Positions 1 to 38,299 of a stretch of DNA of 64,000 nucleotides are shown here, piece after piece. Location of the stretch: assembly GCA_005408345.1 (NCBI GenBank), contig SEMN01000122.1:591001-655000 (forward strand), written 5' to 3'. The first letter of the stretch is position 1. Each line of letters begins with the position of its first letter. The position numbers and the translations under genes were made by a program. The stretch comes from Macquaria australasica. Taxonomy: Eukaryota; Chordata; Actinopteri; Centrarchiformes; Percichthyidae. The notes below the pieces were generated by a model. That model searched no databases. It saw only the letters and a program-made list of their open reading frames with translations, and was not told where the DNA came from.

Positions 1-2300
1 TATCTGAGAGCCTGAGTGTGTGTGCGCGCGTCGTGTTTGGGATGTGCAGCTCTCTGGCAGTGCCACAGGAGGGGGGTGTTGGTCTGTGAGCCTGTGAGCC
101 CCCATCCTCCCTCCCCACATCACGATATGGGAGATTCTCATAGGCCTCATCCCCTCTCCTGTATTCCTCTACTCTGCTTGACTCTGCAATCCTGCTCCAT
201 CGCTGGTATCTCCTTTCTTGGGAACAAACTCTCTGACAGGGAGACGGAGAGAGAGACATAAAGAGGCTGGTGCTGTTAGAATTTGTTTTTCTGGTTAATT
301 TATACGTCGATTTCAATTTCCCTTCCCGTGTGTCCAGTATTCAGTTATTTCTGTTTGGGTGTTGACCTGACAATAATAAAAGTAAAAGATTGTGAGAGAG
401 ATCGCAGGCAAAGAAGGAATGATGGGATGAGACGGAGAAGTGGAGCAGAGGTGAAACCGAAATGGAAGCAAGTTATTTAAGACAGCTTGTCTGCAGGGCA
501 GAAAATCATACAATAGTCAGCTGCACAGTTAGAGCAGACTTATATTCCAGTCTTGGCCTTCGCCTTCCTGGGTTCATCTGCTTGTAAGACAAATACCTGG
601 GCAGAGTGCACTTGTGATCTGCAGTACGTCTGAACTCCCCGTGTCATCTGTTAAATTCTGAGCTTACACACACTCCTGCATTTGTTTAATAAATGATTTA
701 AAACTCGTCCCTGCTAATGTATTCTGCCCTTGAGCGCACATTTTAGGAGTCTCCAGCGCACTAGCTGCTGGTTATCATGCAAATGGAGCTAGCCAAGCCT
801 AGCTCAGCCAGATTGGCTTGTTCGTTGCTGCAGTACATTTGTCTTGGTAATACTCCTCCTGTCTAATGTTATGTATGTGTGTTTGAACTGCCTGCAGGTC
901 TGCTTGTGTCAATATGAGTGTGTTAAACGGTGACAGGCTCCTGTGGGTCCCTGCTGCTGCACACTGTCAGGGGTGTGTGTGTGTGCGTGGCATTTCTGAC
1001 CCATGGGGCCATACATGTCAGTCTCCCGCTGTTTAGGACGTGGAAATGATCAGGGCTAACAACACACACACAAACACACATGCAAACAAGTCATAGAGGC
1101 TACAAACCTAAACATTTTTCTATTATTTAGCAATACTGTATTTAAATGTAATTGCGGGTCATAACCTTCTCATGGGTAATGGCAATTCTCCTCAAAATGT
1201 TCTGGGTTATTCCTATAGAGAAGTTGAGCCAGAGCTATTGATCTATAGATGCTCTGTTTGAAGGAGCAGGCCTTTGTTTAAATTAGCTGATGAGTGTGAG
1301 ATGGATATAGCCCTTTGTTTGAGTCCATGTGTGCCAACCAAGGTGCAGCAGCATGAATATGATCACGGCACATCTTTGTGTACATTATGTCCATTTGTTT
1401 GTGTGTGACTGGCCTGCATGTGTTTATCACCGCGTTCAGTCTGTGCGCTTAATCCTCAGATCATCCCCTATTCATCCTCTCATCCTCCTCACTTACAGCC
1501 CTAATCCTGTCATCCCTAGCTCTTTTTTTTCACCCAACCCTTTATCCATTTATCTCTCTATCCCGTTATCTCCCGCTCACACCCACTGCCCCTCTGTCCC
1601 TGCCCCCCATTCCAGCCCAGCTCCCTACTTTTGCCCCTTTCTTTCCCCCCCACCACCACCTCCAATCACTTATCTTGCTCTCCCTCCATCCCTCCATCCC
1701 TGCGGACCCAGTTCCAGCCAGACTCAGCAGATGTCTGAAAGCTTGGCATCAGGGCTTTTTTTCCGCAGAGTTCAGTCCCTCCCATATGAAAATGCGGTGC
1801 AAGGAACTGCATTCTCATCTCTGCAAATTAAGCGCCTCCTAACAATACAGTGGTGGGAAGTGAGGGAACTGAGCCCGAGCCAGAAGAAAAAGGCGCAATG
1901 CAGCGTAAGACAGATTCATGTTCAGGTTGAGGTTTAGATACTGGGATCGGGGCTGGTGCTGCCTCAGTTTTGTGAGACTTCCATCCGTGTGATGAAGGCA
2001 GCTGCTGCAGAGAGATGGTGATCTAGGAGCCAGCCTACCCACGCAGCCAGCTACCTAGCTGTCTACCGACTGGCCTACCTACCGCTGCTTTTTGGAGCTG
2101 ACAGACTGCCATGCAATAAATAAATCATCAAAAAAAGCTGCAATGCAGTGGAGGTCGCGTTCGTGTTCTGTACTCTAAGGCAGCCAGTGCGTGGATAGAA
2201 GACAGCATCTTCTTCCTTCCTGTTCCTTTTCTCTCTCCAGGGGGTTTGAGGAGACAGCAGCAACAGCTTTCTGACTCCATCTAGACACAGGGTTAGATGG
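1..2300. other. Non-coding upstream sequence, no gene seen
   Basis: Open frames here are low-complexity (for example a pyrimidine-rich 202-codon frame at 1,329-1,937 made of C/T tracts) and show no protein-family motif. Short TG/CA runs occur around 975-1,085. The stretch lies 5' of the rbfox first coding exon found here and may contain distal promoter or further upstream rbfox exons, which I cannot recognise from sequence alone. Confidence 0.5.
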
Positions 2301-2823
2301 CTACACGGAAGGATGGATGCTTTCATGGATAGGAGGGATTGAGGCTGAGAAGGAGGGAAAGTTTTAAAAGGGGGGCGGGAACAAGAGGAAGCAGGGGGGG
2401 AGCGGCAGGACGTGTAATGCGAGTGTGTGAATGACAGACGCAGAGCAAAGAGAAGAGAGAGAAAGGAGGCGAGAAGAGACTCAGGCTGTCAGGAGGAGAG
2501 AGACAGAAAGGCCCGAGGGGGATCAGAGCGGCAGGGCCGGGGAGACGAAGAAAAGCGAGGCAGAGGAGTGACAGGCGGACGAGGCTTGCGTGCTGGAGAA
2601 GTGGAAGAAGGGACACCGGTGAAGGGAAGGAAGAGGGAGTGAACGAGGGAGAATTTGAATGTGTGAGACAGACGTGGACTGAAGCCATTGTCAGCTCATG
2701 GTCTTGGAGCACAGACAGAGGAAAGGAGGAACAGGAGGAGAAATAGAGACACAGGGGGAAGGGGAGAGGAGAAGGAACGGGAAAGTGGAGAGCTGGTCAG
2801 CAGTTGTTCCTCTAGATCAGACA
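2300..2823 (+). promoter_or_regulatory. Purine-rich 5' UTR / leader of rbfox
   Basis: About 500 bases of strongly purine-biased (GGA/GAGA) sequence run directly into the first rbfox coding exon. No TATA box is evident. The reading frame of the exon stays open upstream to an ATG at 2,698, which would add 42 residues, but that ATG has C at -3 whereas the ATG pair at 2,824/2,827 has A at -3 and G at +4 of the second ATG. I therefore treat this stretch as untranslated leader. The transcription start was not located. Confidence 0.4.
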
Positions 2824-28551
<25,728 letters not shown>

Positions 28552-29541
28552 AACCACAAATCACACCCAAGGAATTTCACATCGCTCCGAAACCCTTTTT
28601 CAAGCTCTTTGTTTGGCAGCAGCTCCCCTCCATTCTTTCTGCAGGCGGACTATAGTGACAACTCATGTGTTTTGTTTTTCTTCTAAAATTTTTTTTTTTT
28701 TTTTTTGTGGCGACGGAGGTCATTGCCACATCATCAACTCAAACTCTGTTTCTGTACTCTTATGTCTGTCGCTGACATGGAAACAATGACAAAACTGCCA
28801 TGTGTGTCTCCCACATAAAATGCCGGAGCCTACTACTTTGAACTACGGGACACAACTTAGGACGGTTTTTAGAAACACTATGGGACCTGGAAGGAGAGAG
28901 ACTGCTGTTCCTGTGTGATCCTGCACACTATAAACCCTTTTTTCCCCTCAAAGTCTCTGAACTTACAGTATATCCACTGCCCTATAAGACCTAATCAGAC
29001 CTATATACACACACTTAACAAGTATACGGTTTCCTCTACATGTTCCTGTAGTGTTGGCCTGCACAGAATGACGCCACAGCTCAGCATTATACTAAAAAAG
29101 GTACTTATGTTTTTAAACACTACATTGACGTAAAGCCACCCCCACTACAGCAGAGTCGTCCCTCTGGTTTAGCATTGTGGTATAATCATAAAACTCGGAC
29201 TGCTCAATACAGAAGACGTAGGAATTATTCTTGTTATTTCGTAAATTTTCGAATGCTGAACGTTCAGCCGGAGGGAACTTGGGAGCATCTGACTGACACA
29301 AATTACACAGCATGGGGAAAAGTCTCTTTCTTTTGTCATTTTCCAACACTTTACAACTTCCTCCAAGTGTAAAAGGAAACACACACACACACACACAAAC
29401 AAAAACACCTAATGTTTAAAAAAAGATTTTAAGTGTGAAAATGACAAGGGATAAAAAAACAAGCAACTTTGTTTTTTCTGCATTACCTCAGTTTTTCTTT
29501 CATCTATTTTGTTGCCATTGATAAGTTGCATAGAGCTGTCA

Positions 29542-29545
<4 letters not shown>

Positions 29546-29583
<38 letters not shown>
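29546..29583. repeat. (TA)n microsatellite in rbfox 3' UTR
   Basis: About 18 TA units, one kilobase after the rbfox stop codon, so expected in the mature message if the long 3' UTR is used. Confidence 0.95.
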
Positions 29584-29585
<2 letters not shown>

Positions 29586-32224
29586 CGTTGGACGCGTTGA
29601 AACTGTCCATTACTTTCAGTGACGGAGCCATTCATTTGTCTGCACATGTTCCATTTATTACTGTACCTGCAACACTAAGATGGGATGTTGGATCAGTTCC
29701 TACTCATTTCAGCTCTGAACTCACCCTGAGCTGTATGTCCATTTTGAGAATTCAGCGCACCTCCCCCTCTAAGGGATCATCCTTGATCTGCTCATACCGT
29801 AGTGCTTCTTCCAAAAAAGGACTCGGTACATTTCTTTCTATCTCCTGAACCGTCAGACATTCCAGCTGTAGCAGCGGTGCAGTGGATGAACGGGGTCGGA
29901 TGGACAAAGAACCCATGGACCACAAATGAACCAGATTTAGCAAAGCAGATCTGAAACGGGAACACCCACATGGGAAGCTAATCATCTGCCAGTCAGCCAA
30001 ATGGGAATCCCTCCTGGCCTATTGAGATATTTATGCCTGCAGGCTTCAGGCGGAGCAGCTCTGTGCTCGAGCTCTGTGCGTGGAAATGGTGTCTGATCTC
30101 AACTCAGCAGAACAGGAGTAGATCCCAACAGAACAGCCCAGATTAGAAAACAGCAGAACAAAGAGATTGCAGTCATGTAGTGGAGTCTTGAAGTAATGAG
30201 AATCTATCCGTTTTCTATTTATATTCATCATTTTTAATGTAACAGGACACCACATACGCTGTCTGTCATTTCGTCATTTGAAATCCTTCATCATGCTCTC
30301 TGGGATTCTCTTCACCAGTCTGTCTGACGGCATCATAAAACGACTGGCAGCCAGACAATTTATAGATCAAGTCTCTGTCCTGTATGTATCACATCTCCAT
30401 ATACTCTCACTATGTTGTTATTGCTATTATTTGCCTTTTTGGTTCCAAAGATTTTCTGAAGAAAGCACATTTTTGGTCCTGATGTATTTCTTATTTTTGT
30501 GGTTGATTGTTTTGCCTTTATTTTATGTTTTTTGTTGTTGTTTTTTTTTCATATGTGGGTTGAAGCTGTATTTTTTCAGTACAGTGTCGAAACAGCATCC
30601 CGGGAAAGCTCATCGAAAAGGCAGAGAAGACAAGTTTAAAAGGTCACAGCAATTTTGGGAATTCTAACCTGCAAACAAAAACAAACCTGTTAAATTTAGT
30701 CCACACACTAATTTATTGGCTTTTTATTTTTTTTTAATGAACACGCTGTAGATGCAGAGAGGTGTTTTCTGCAGACAAGGGAAATCAGAGCAGATGGAGT
30801 CATGAGGGATATGCAGGAAGACAGAGAGGATATTTTGAATTGCATTTGCCAAGTAGGGCCAAATTACAGGCAAAGCAAATGGAGGGAAACGTCCACACAA
30901 TGTCGAAAGGGCCCTGTGGCCCAGCAGCGGCCACCTTTTGAACAATGAAAGAATGTGTGGGTGGTTAGTGGAGGGAAATTGTGGCGGTGATGGTGAAGGT
31001 GAGAAGCTGAGCCATTAATCATTAGCTGACAGGATAACAACGTCCCCTGCTGTCTTTAAAAAAAACAAAACAACAGAGGATACAGTGTGCTCAGCGGACA
31101 GTGCAAGGAGGGGTAGTGTTGTTTTGTATGATTGTGAAAACTGTGTGCAGTAGGTCCAATGAGTATTTTTTGACGCGCATTACCTCTTTTTTTTCTTTTG
31201 TTTTTGTCTTATTATTCCTTACAAGTATTATCAGAAGTGTTGCTATGCATGCTTTTGTGAGAGAGGAAGGGTGTCAGTCCAAGAATCCTTTCATTTGTGC
31301 ATGAATTCAAATCATAGTGCTGGAGGAGGAAGATTAGGAGGAGGATGGGGGGTGTTTACATAGCGGGAGGAGGAAAGAACTGGGATGCTATGTGGTGTGA
31401 GGTGACAGGAGAGGCGAGGAGTCTCAGTGAAGGTCCAGCAGAGAGTGCTCTGGGTGGGGAGGGGAGAAGCAAGTGGCCCTCGGTCCGCTTCAATAATCTG
31501 GGTTATCTCTGCTCTGTGCCTCTGTGGTCACCGTGGTAATCACCAGTCATATCAGATGTGTAAAGTTTAATTAGGTATGTCGGCACCCCTGTGGTTTGCT
31601 TTTATGATGAAAATAAAACTCAAAAAACCATAACGACGTTGGCTCACCCAATGATAATTCGGCCTTTAAAAAAATGTCTCTACGCAGAGATGAGGCTGGT
31701 GATCTGGCAGCACTAGCCTGCATCAGGGCCGGTACAGAGCGTTATTGTGAACCTGCCCACAGAGATGCTCATTTAGCCACATTTCCACCTCACCCATCCA
31801 GTTGGCAGAAGCTTGCGTTGGGGTGTTGTAATCGGCAGCGACTGTGGCGCAGCTGCACCGACTCCTGTGGGCTGTTTTTGCTTGTTTCCGTCTCTCCTAA
31901 TTGGAGTACATCTCATTCGGAAGGCTGCAGAGTCTCCACAGAGGTATGCTGGAATGACACAGAAGCAAAACGTTCTCCTCAGCCGCTGACCCCGACTCCC
32001 CGCACTGTGCTCAAGTCAACCCAGTGGGAGTTTTTTTTTTTTTGTACAGGGATTTAATAAATGAGTTTGAATTGCATGTGGATTTTTTTTTGTCACATGC
32101 TCTTAAAAACTCATTTATCCAAGTGATTTTTTTTTCAAGTGACATGTATTTTCTCACAATGTTTTATTTTGCCATCCTTGTGTCTGCCTTCTGTTTATTC
32201 TCTTCATTATTATTGAATGTATAT

Positions 32225-32234
32225 AATAAATAAA
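32225..32234 (+). terminator. Candidate poly(A) signal of rbfox
   Basis: Overlapping AATAAATAAA followed within 30 nt by a G/T-rich stretch (CTGTTTGGTTTTTACACTGG), the layout of a cleavage/polyadenylation site. It lies 3.7 kb after the stop codon, so assignment to rbfox is an inference. Confidence 0.4.
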
Positions 32235-32499
32235 CTGTTTGGTTTTTACACTGGTCTTTGAATGCTTATTACCTGTGCCCCATGCCTCTCTCAGGGTTAG
32301 CAGTGATAGAGCACACTCCCAGATATGCTTCTTGATTTTGGAGCTGATATCCGTTATGGTATTTCCTTCCCACAATTGTCTAAAGCTTATCATTTTCTTT
32401 CCAGTGTTTGGCTGGAATGAGGTTATCCAATTAGGAGAGAGGCTGCTTTAAATAGTACAAAACTCTACACCAAAAGCAGATAACGGAGAACTTTTTGAT

Positions 32500-34000
32500 T
32501 AAACGGCTAACAATTGCAACCTTTCGATTACAGGCTAACCAAGAATCACTTCTCAGAAACGTTTCCTTCTCACTGGTGCAATAGCCGGTGTGCGAGTCAG
32601 ATGACTGATGGAGGCAACAATTGCATACGATTAATACCGCTCGGCTGGGTTGCAGTGACCAAATCTACTGCGCGATAAGCTCCTCCACCACCTCCAACTT
32701 TCTCATCGCTGCCAAGGGGGAACAATCTGGAACAATCTTTAATTGCATCTGGAGTTAATGGCCGTAAATGGGTTGGATGTGGCGGGAAACCTCATATCCC
32801 TGCTAATTGCTCTAATGCACAAGAGGCCAATTGCCAATTTGATGGCATGCTCTCTCTGAGTAATTGAAGGTCGGGCTAATTGGAAGAATAGATTGAGGGC
32901 CGTCTGATAAGGTGTGTGTGTGAAGATTGTGTGTATTGAAGTGAGGATTTGACCTTTTGTGGATGGCAGAGTCACTTGAGGCCACTGTGAGAGAAAAATA
33001 AACATCACAAACTGAATCCATCTGAAACTATAGCTTACTATCGATGGATTTAAATGATATTGCATATTCTCTATTGTGTGAATGATACAGTGACAGCTGT
33101 AGGGGTTATATGGTATTATACTGCTACTATTGCGAAAACACTCATCTTTTTCAGCTGCAGCATATTTGAGCAGCGTGGTAGTCACTTCTGACCAGTTTAG
33201 TCTCATCCACCCTGTGCAGATCAGTCTCACTTGCTACGCCTAGACACTGCCCCCTGGTGGTTAAACCCTGGCACTGCACCTCTGCTCCCAGCGTGGTTGA
33301 GCCTCCAGTTTGCAGCAGGTGCCTGGAGGCATGGCACTGAATCTGGTTGAGTGACTATTTGGCCTTTGGTGTGCCATCTGTGCAGATTGTGAGTGGGAGA
33401 AGCAAAGGTTGAGCTTTGAGAACATGACAAACAAATCCGAGCTTTTACAGACGAACCTTTTTATTGATAACACTTGTCACAAACGCGTAGAAAATCATCA
33501 GAACATGTATTGCTGGAAAGAGGCGTACCTTGTATATACCTTGTATCTCGCTGCACACACAGAACACAATCCCTTGTTTTTGGTGCAGCAACTGTAATGT
33601 GACTTTGAATATTATGAAGATGTTAATCAGTGATGGCACAAGCCTCCCACTGTACTGACAGGTCTCGTGTCCTATCCTCCTCCTGTCTTGTCTCATCTCA
33701 TCTAATCTGCCTTCCTCTCCTCTCGTTCCTCCTCCTCTCATCCCTCCTCTCTACCGTTCACAGATGCCTCTGCTCTGCTCAGCAGTTTGGCACCTTCAGA
33801 GCGACAGTTTCACACCTCTTCTATCACCTCGGGGCTATTATATACCATCTCAGAGTAGCACACGATGTGCACACACACAGACACACCATCATAGAGACTC
33901 ACTTCCACTAAATATTTGTTATGTGGATTTCCCGCCAGAAGAAAGCTGGACTATCTGAACCCATCACCAGATGATGAAACCCAAGCAGATGAGTCATACT
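32500..34000. other. Spacer between convergent rbfox and GPRC5 genes
   Basis: No coding sequence recognised. The part from about 32,600 to 32,960 is dense in TAATTG/CAATTG-type homeodomain cores and has little repeat character, so it may be a conserved non-coding element. 33,200-34,000 is ordinary unique-looking sequence. Confidence 0.4.
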
Positions 34001-34233
34001 GCTGAGTCTTTAATTCTTTTTGAGACACAAGATTTCACATCCTAATGGCAGATTTAAAGTAACATTTCTTATAACACTAAACGAATATATTTACATTTGC
34101 ACAAGAAAGTGAAACATACAAGTGAAACAAACTTTTTGTGCCAAGTGCTTTAGGTAAAGACTAGTGCATGTGTTGGGTCACCGTCAGTTTACGTATGTGT
34201 GTGTAAGACCCAGACATTAAAATGAGTGTGATT

Positions 34234-34568
34234 TTATTCATGTCCATAATATTCATCATAAGGTTCCCTGTAGTTGGTGGTCTGAGGGCGAGGGATGGTG
34301 AAGTCTTTGTCAGTGTCGATTTGCTGAAACACACACAGAAACATAAAATCACACATTCATCATGTCAGCCCAGTTAATACCCTTGATAAACTGAGCTTTC
34401 ATTGACCTTACAATATGACTTGGCCGTAATTGCCTCCAGGAGTGAAAGGTCACGGTGCTTAATTGCAGCGTATGTGGGATCAGATTGTTAATCCTAATGG
34501 ATGATTACTCACTGTCATGGAGAATCCAGACTCGTAGGGTGATCGCAGCGATTGCTCAGCTCTCCTGC
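34234..34568 (-). CDS. GPRC5-like C-terminal tail exons
   Basis: Exon 34568-34513 (56 nt) encodes (G)RRAEQSLRSPYESGFSMT, with acceptor CCTTCAG and donor ACA|GTGAGT. Exon 34323-34234 encodes QIDTDKDFTIPRPQTTNYRE then PYDEYYGHE and TAA. Several tyrosines in the last 15 residues match the position of tyrosines phosphorylated in mammalian GPRC5A. The stop codon lies inside an AATAAA hexamer. Confidence 0.82.
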
Positions 34569-36949
34569 CTGAAGGGGGGACACGTGATACGGTTAGCTAA
34601 TTATCGCTTCATTATATACTCTTCATCATAAAGGCCCACAGATAGAGCTGAGCTGACTGATCATTTCATTTTGTGATGTTGGACACCGGCTCCATATTCA
34701 TTTTGGCTTGTAGTTATATTTCAACATGAAGAATGTCATTCAGTGAATCTGGAATAGCTGGCCGGATTCAATCATGGTTACTTTTTTCAGTTTTGTTTGT
34801 TTGTAGCGTAGGATAGGATTTATACAATTTAGCTGTATTGTTATTTGGACAGGAAGTGGACAAAAAAGGCATCTAAAGCAAGACTGTAACTTCTTTAAGA
34901 AGAAATGACACGTTTCCCTTTACAAATGAAAAGTTGTAATTCATAAGCAGTGAAACATACCAGTGTTCAATTTAATTCACAAGCCAAGGTTTTGCTGCTA
35001 CACCCTCACTTGGTCTGGTTTGACCACTAGCTTATGGTGGCTAATGTTAGCTAACGTTAGCAAATTTTAGGTAGATTTTGCTGTGTAACTGACACTGTCA
35101 GTTTGCTAGCTTTATGACTTCTCTTGTGCTATTGTTACACTATACTGAAGTGCTACTGTTTTATAATTTACTGATATTCCATAATTGTTAAATGTGGCCA
35201 CAGTACCCGTTGTTTAGTCTCACTCAGTGGAAAAACTGCTACATAATGCTACAAATGACAGTTTGTCTGTTTTTACCATGTGTTCTTATGATTTTCCATA
35301 TTGTTCCTCAATTATTTTTGAAAAGTTCTTTTTACCAGTGTACCTGCAGTTTGTGTAGAGATGGTTTGATAGTTTGTTAGTTTTTCATGTTGGTTTGCAA
35401 TTCCTCAACCACTTTTATAACTGACTTTTATAACTTTATAAGCCATCTTTGTGACTAATGTGATCAAGTTATTTTCTATTAGGTGTTGCTATTGGTTCCG
35501 ACTGCTCAAATGTAAATATTTACTGGTTTTCTGAGTCCTTTATGATGGTAAATTGAATATCAGACAAAATGAGCACTGTGAAAATGTCAACTTTGACTGA
35601 GAAGTTGTGATGGTGATGGTTCTTTATTTTCTAATATTCCATAGACCAAAACAGTTGATTAATCAAGGAAATAATCAGCAGATTAATTAATATAGAAAAT
35701 AATTGTTAGTTGCAGCCCTTGTCCTTGTCTATCTTTGCCCCTAAGCATAATGCACAAACTTTTAATTAAGCACCACTCAGTTTATGGCTAATAAGGACAG
35801 CTTCTCACCTCTCTTCTTCTCACCATCATTCTCAAAGCTTCCGTTTTCTTTCCCTTCTTTCGGGCTGTTTATTCCTGGGATATCAGCGCTGGGGCTGGTC
35901 CAGCCTGCAAAGCTCAGAGGGATATCCTTGGACTTTGCCATCCCCCTGCAGAGGAAGGCGACCTGGGACAACCCATGCCCCATCAGTAACACCCAGCCAT
36001 TTGCCACCAAGGCAATGCTAAGCACCGGGTCATCCCATTGCGGCCGACGGCCCACCTTTGGGTTTCCCCAGGTGAGCATAGTGATCCACACCACCCAGAT
36101 GCAGACGGACAGCAGCAGTGTGAGGCAGAGCAGCGTGGCCTGCACCCTCCCCTGCTGGTGAGCCGGTCCTGTGTAGCTGTAGCTGTATGTGAAGCAGGAG
36201 CGGCACAGTAAGTGCAGGGAGAGGATCAAGCTGATGGCCAGGAGGCACAGCACGTAGATCAGCAGCATGGCAAATTCCTCCTGACTGTACTCGCAAGGTG
36301 CCTCCTCCCGGACCAACACGAGGATCAGCCACTCGGTAGAGATGATAACCTGTACGATGAAGAGCCCCAGGGCCAGGGCGGGCTCCCCCCAGCCCCGGGC
36401 AGCAGCGAAGCCCAGCAGAGCAAAGCATCGAGCCAGCAGGCAGGAAAAGGCCAGGGAGAAGAGCACACCGAAGAGGAAGAGCCTGGTGGGACAGGTCTGA
36501 GGGGTGTGGCGGATGATGAAGGAGAAAGTGATGGCAAAGATCCCAGCTGTGGCCAACAAGAACATGGACATGCAGGCCACTGTGCCTCCGATGCCACTGC
36601 GTTGTTGCTTTGATGAAATGCAGATCCACAGGGACCAGAGCAGCAGGCCTAAGAGGAGAACCATGCTGAACAGGAAGCCTGAAGAGGCCAAGGTCTCCAG
36701 TACAATACCCCATGCTGCCCGACGGTCACACAGGTACCTATAGATTGGGTCCAGTCCTGTGCCGCATCCTGGAACGCCCTTTAGGGAAGTAACATTTGAG
36801 GAAGGAGAAGAAGTGGTTGTGGTGTTGGTTGTGGTATTGACTGAGCTGCTGTTGGTTGATTGGCAAAGACAGGTGAGAGGGACGTAGAAGAGGAAGAGGA
36901 GGGGGAAAAGGGATTTCTCGGATAAAAAGGCCATATTCACAGTCCACAT
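34234..36949 (-). CDS. GPRC5-family orphan G protein-coupled receptor (GPRC5A/D-like), three coding exons
   Basis: Plasma-membrane class C orphan receptor of the retinoic-acid-inducible GPRC5 group, which lacks the large Venus-flytrap domain. Exons from the 5' end: 36949-35809, 34568-34513, 34323-34234, all GT-AG, with phases agreeing; 428 residues. A hydrophobic leader near residues 6-29 is followed by a Ser/Thr/Asn-rich ectodomain with several NxS/T sites, then GCGTGLDPIYRYLCD and WGIVLE. Seven membrane segments lie at about 82-108, 121-146, 156-180, 190-213, 226-249, 270-294 and 308-334. GNPKVGRRPQWDDP before TM7 resembles GPRC5D. The C-terminal exons encode SPYESGFSM and DFTIPRPQ, ending in the Tyr-rich PYDEYYGHE, like the EFSIPRA...SPYKDYE tail of GPRC5A. 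An ATG at residue 6 (AATATGG) has a better start context than the first ATG. The exact paralog is not certain; GPRC5C is an alternative. Confidence 0.9.
35520..35722 (-). mobile_element. Second copy of the AGGGCTGCAACTAAC repeat
   Basis: On the - strand it starts AGGGCTGCAACTAACAATTA at 35,722 and continues with the AATCTGCTGATTATTTCC block, matching the element at 7,685. It lies in the GPRC5-like intron between the main exon and the tail exons. Confidence 0.7.
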
Positions 36950-37000
36950 GGGGATTCAGTCCTTCCTTTAAGTGTCCTTTGATAGAGAAGGTATTTTCTC
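35809..37000 (-). CDS. GPRC5-like main exon (ectodomain and 7TM) with short 5' UTR
   Basis: The acceptor TTTGTTTCAG lies just above 37,000, leaving about 51 nt of leader before the first ATG (36,949). The exon ends at GAGAG|GTGAGA (35,809). Without splicing the frame would run on ten residues to a stop at 35,777, giving a receptor with a truncated tail. One large exon for ectodomain and 7TM followed by small tail exons is the usual GPRC5 layout. Confidence 0.85.
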
Positions 37001-37930
37001 CTGAAACAAAAAGCACATAATATTTTATTGTATGTTTGACGGCATCAAACAGAAGTACAAGTTTCCCCCGAAACACGTTGACATTGTATTGACTGACAGC
37101 GCAAAGCAAGCAGGGTGAAATCGAAAACAGGATTAGACAGAGGTCACAGCGTGGTAAAGAAAAGGGGTGAGAGCGGTTTGACAGCGAGAGTGAGAAGTGC
37201 AGGAGGAGGGAGTGCATAAACATGCCAGGACAAGGCAGAGGAGTGTGTTAGCCAGGGATAAGAATGGAGCAAAAAACAACTGCAACATGGAGGTGAGGTT
37301 GGGACAGAGCAGCAGACATGAAATGTAACTATTCTGCTGCATCAGTTCATAAAACCACCGTAGATAGACAGGGATACGCACATGGAGGTTGTGGTTTATA
37401 TGCAGTACAGATTGGAGGTGAGAGACAGACAGTGAGAGATATTCACTCCTGATACCTGACTGCCGCTTCCTGCAGCCCTTAACAGAGCCTTTGTTTCAGC
37501 GTCAGAGATTCAAATAGGACCTTTTGGAGGCTTATCACCTGCTAAATATGACCAAGACCCTCAACTTTCCCCCTACACTGGCCTTCATTTGAATAGTCGG
37601 TCAGGAGATCATATAGTAGGGGAAAGATTTGTAAAATAATGGCTTGAAAGCACACCGTTTTAGGAGATTGTTTCCATCTTAATATAACGACATGGAGATT
37701 TTGATCAGTTGATTTTAATATGAGGCTCTGAAGATTTTTATGCCAATTATAATAGCTGTTATTGGACAAAACTTATAACACAGAGTGCACATGAATTCCA
37801 GAAATGTTATTGAGTATTATAAAGAAAATAGCTATACATGTTTGGTGACCATGACTTAAACTATTAAAGCTACACCTCACAGTAAGAGGCCAAAGCTGGA
37901 CCAAACCTTTATAAAAACAGAGGAACTTAC

Positions 37931-38170
37931 CTTTTGTCCTTTTGGGATGTGAGTCTAAACACTTCCCAGATTCCACCTCTAAATCCCACTCCAAAAGTCT
38001 TGATTTGAAGTTTGGTTGGAAGCGTTGCAATCAGCGGCCGCTTAGCGTGAAGCCATGCACCTCCTATGCTGATGATGTGCCCAAATCTCTGCCAGACCGA
38101 GGTAACAGGAAGAGCACAAGATGAGGAAGAGTGGGAAGCGACGCTGAGGTCTGAAGCCAATGGGAGAGAG
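37931..38170 (-). other. Probable non-coding first exon of the GPRC5-like gene
   Basis: A strong donor AAAAG|GTAAGT on the - strand ends at 37,931, and the main exon begins with an acceptor at 37,000 that needs an upstream donor. The 5' boundary is a guess; no TATA box is seen. Confidence 0.35.
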
Positions 38171-38299
38171 GATTGTTTTCACCTTGCATCAACAGGTTGG
38201 GCAAGAGCAGAGAAACCTGCACCCCTACTCATACCTTCCTTTCAGACCCCTCCTGTCTCTCTGTGTCCCTCCCTCAGATTATAGGTGGGGCTCACACAC

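Larger units (their letters stand above)
28552..32234 (+). other. Long 3' UTR of rbfox (inferred)
   Basis: After the TAA no further rbfox exon is seen. The stretch is AT-rich with a T-run near 28,690, a (TA)n tract at 29,546-29,583 and no ORF with a recognisable family. AATAAA occurs at 31,612, 32,056 and in the overlapping pair at 32,225-32,234. RBFOX transcripts commonly have multi-kilobase 3' UTRs, so the far 3' end near 32.25 kb is plausible; shorter forms are possible. Confidence 0.45.

Noticed and set aside
1329..1937. 202-codon open frame
   Set aside because: Composed of pyrimidine-rich low complexity (Ser/Pro/Leu) with no family motif; chance frame.
36030..36713. 227-codon frame on the - strand
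   Set aside because: Out-of-frame shadow of the GPRC5-like exon.
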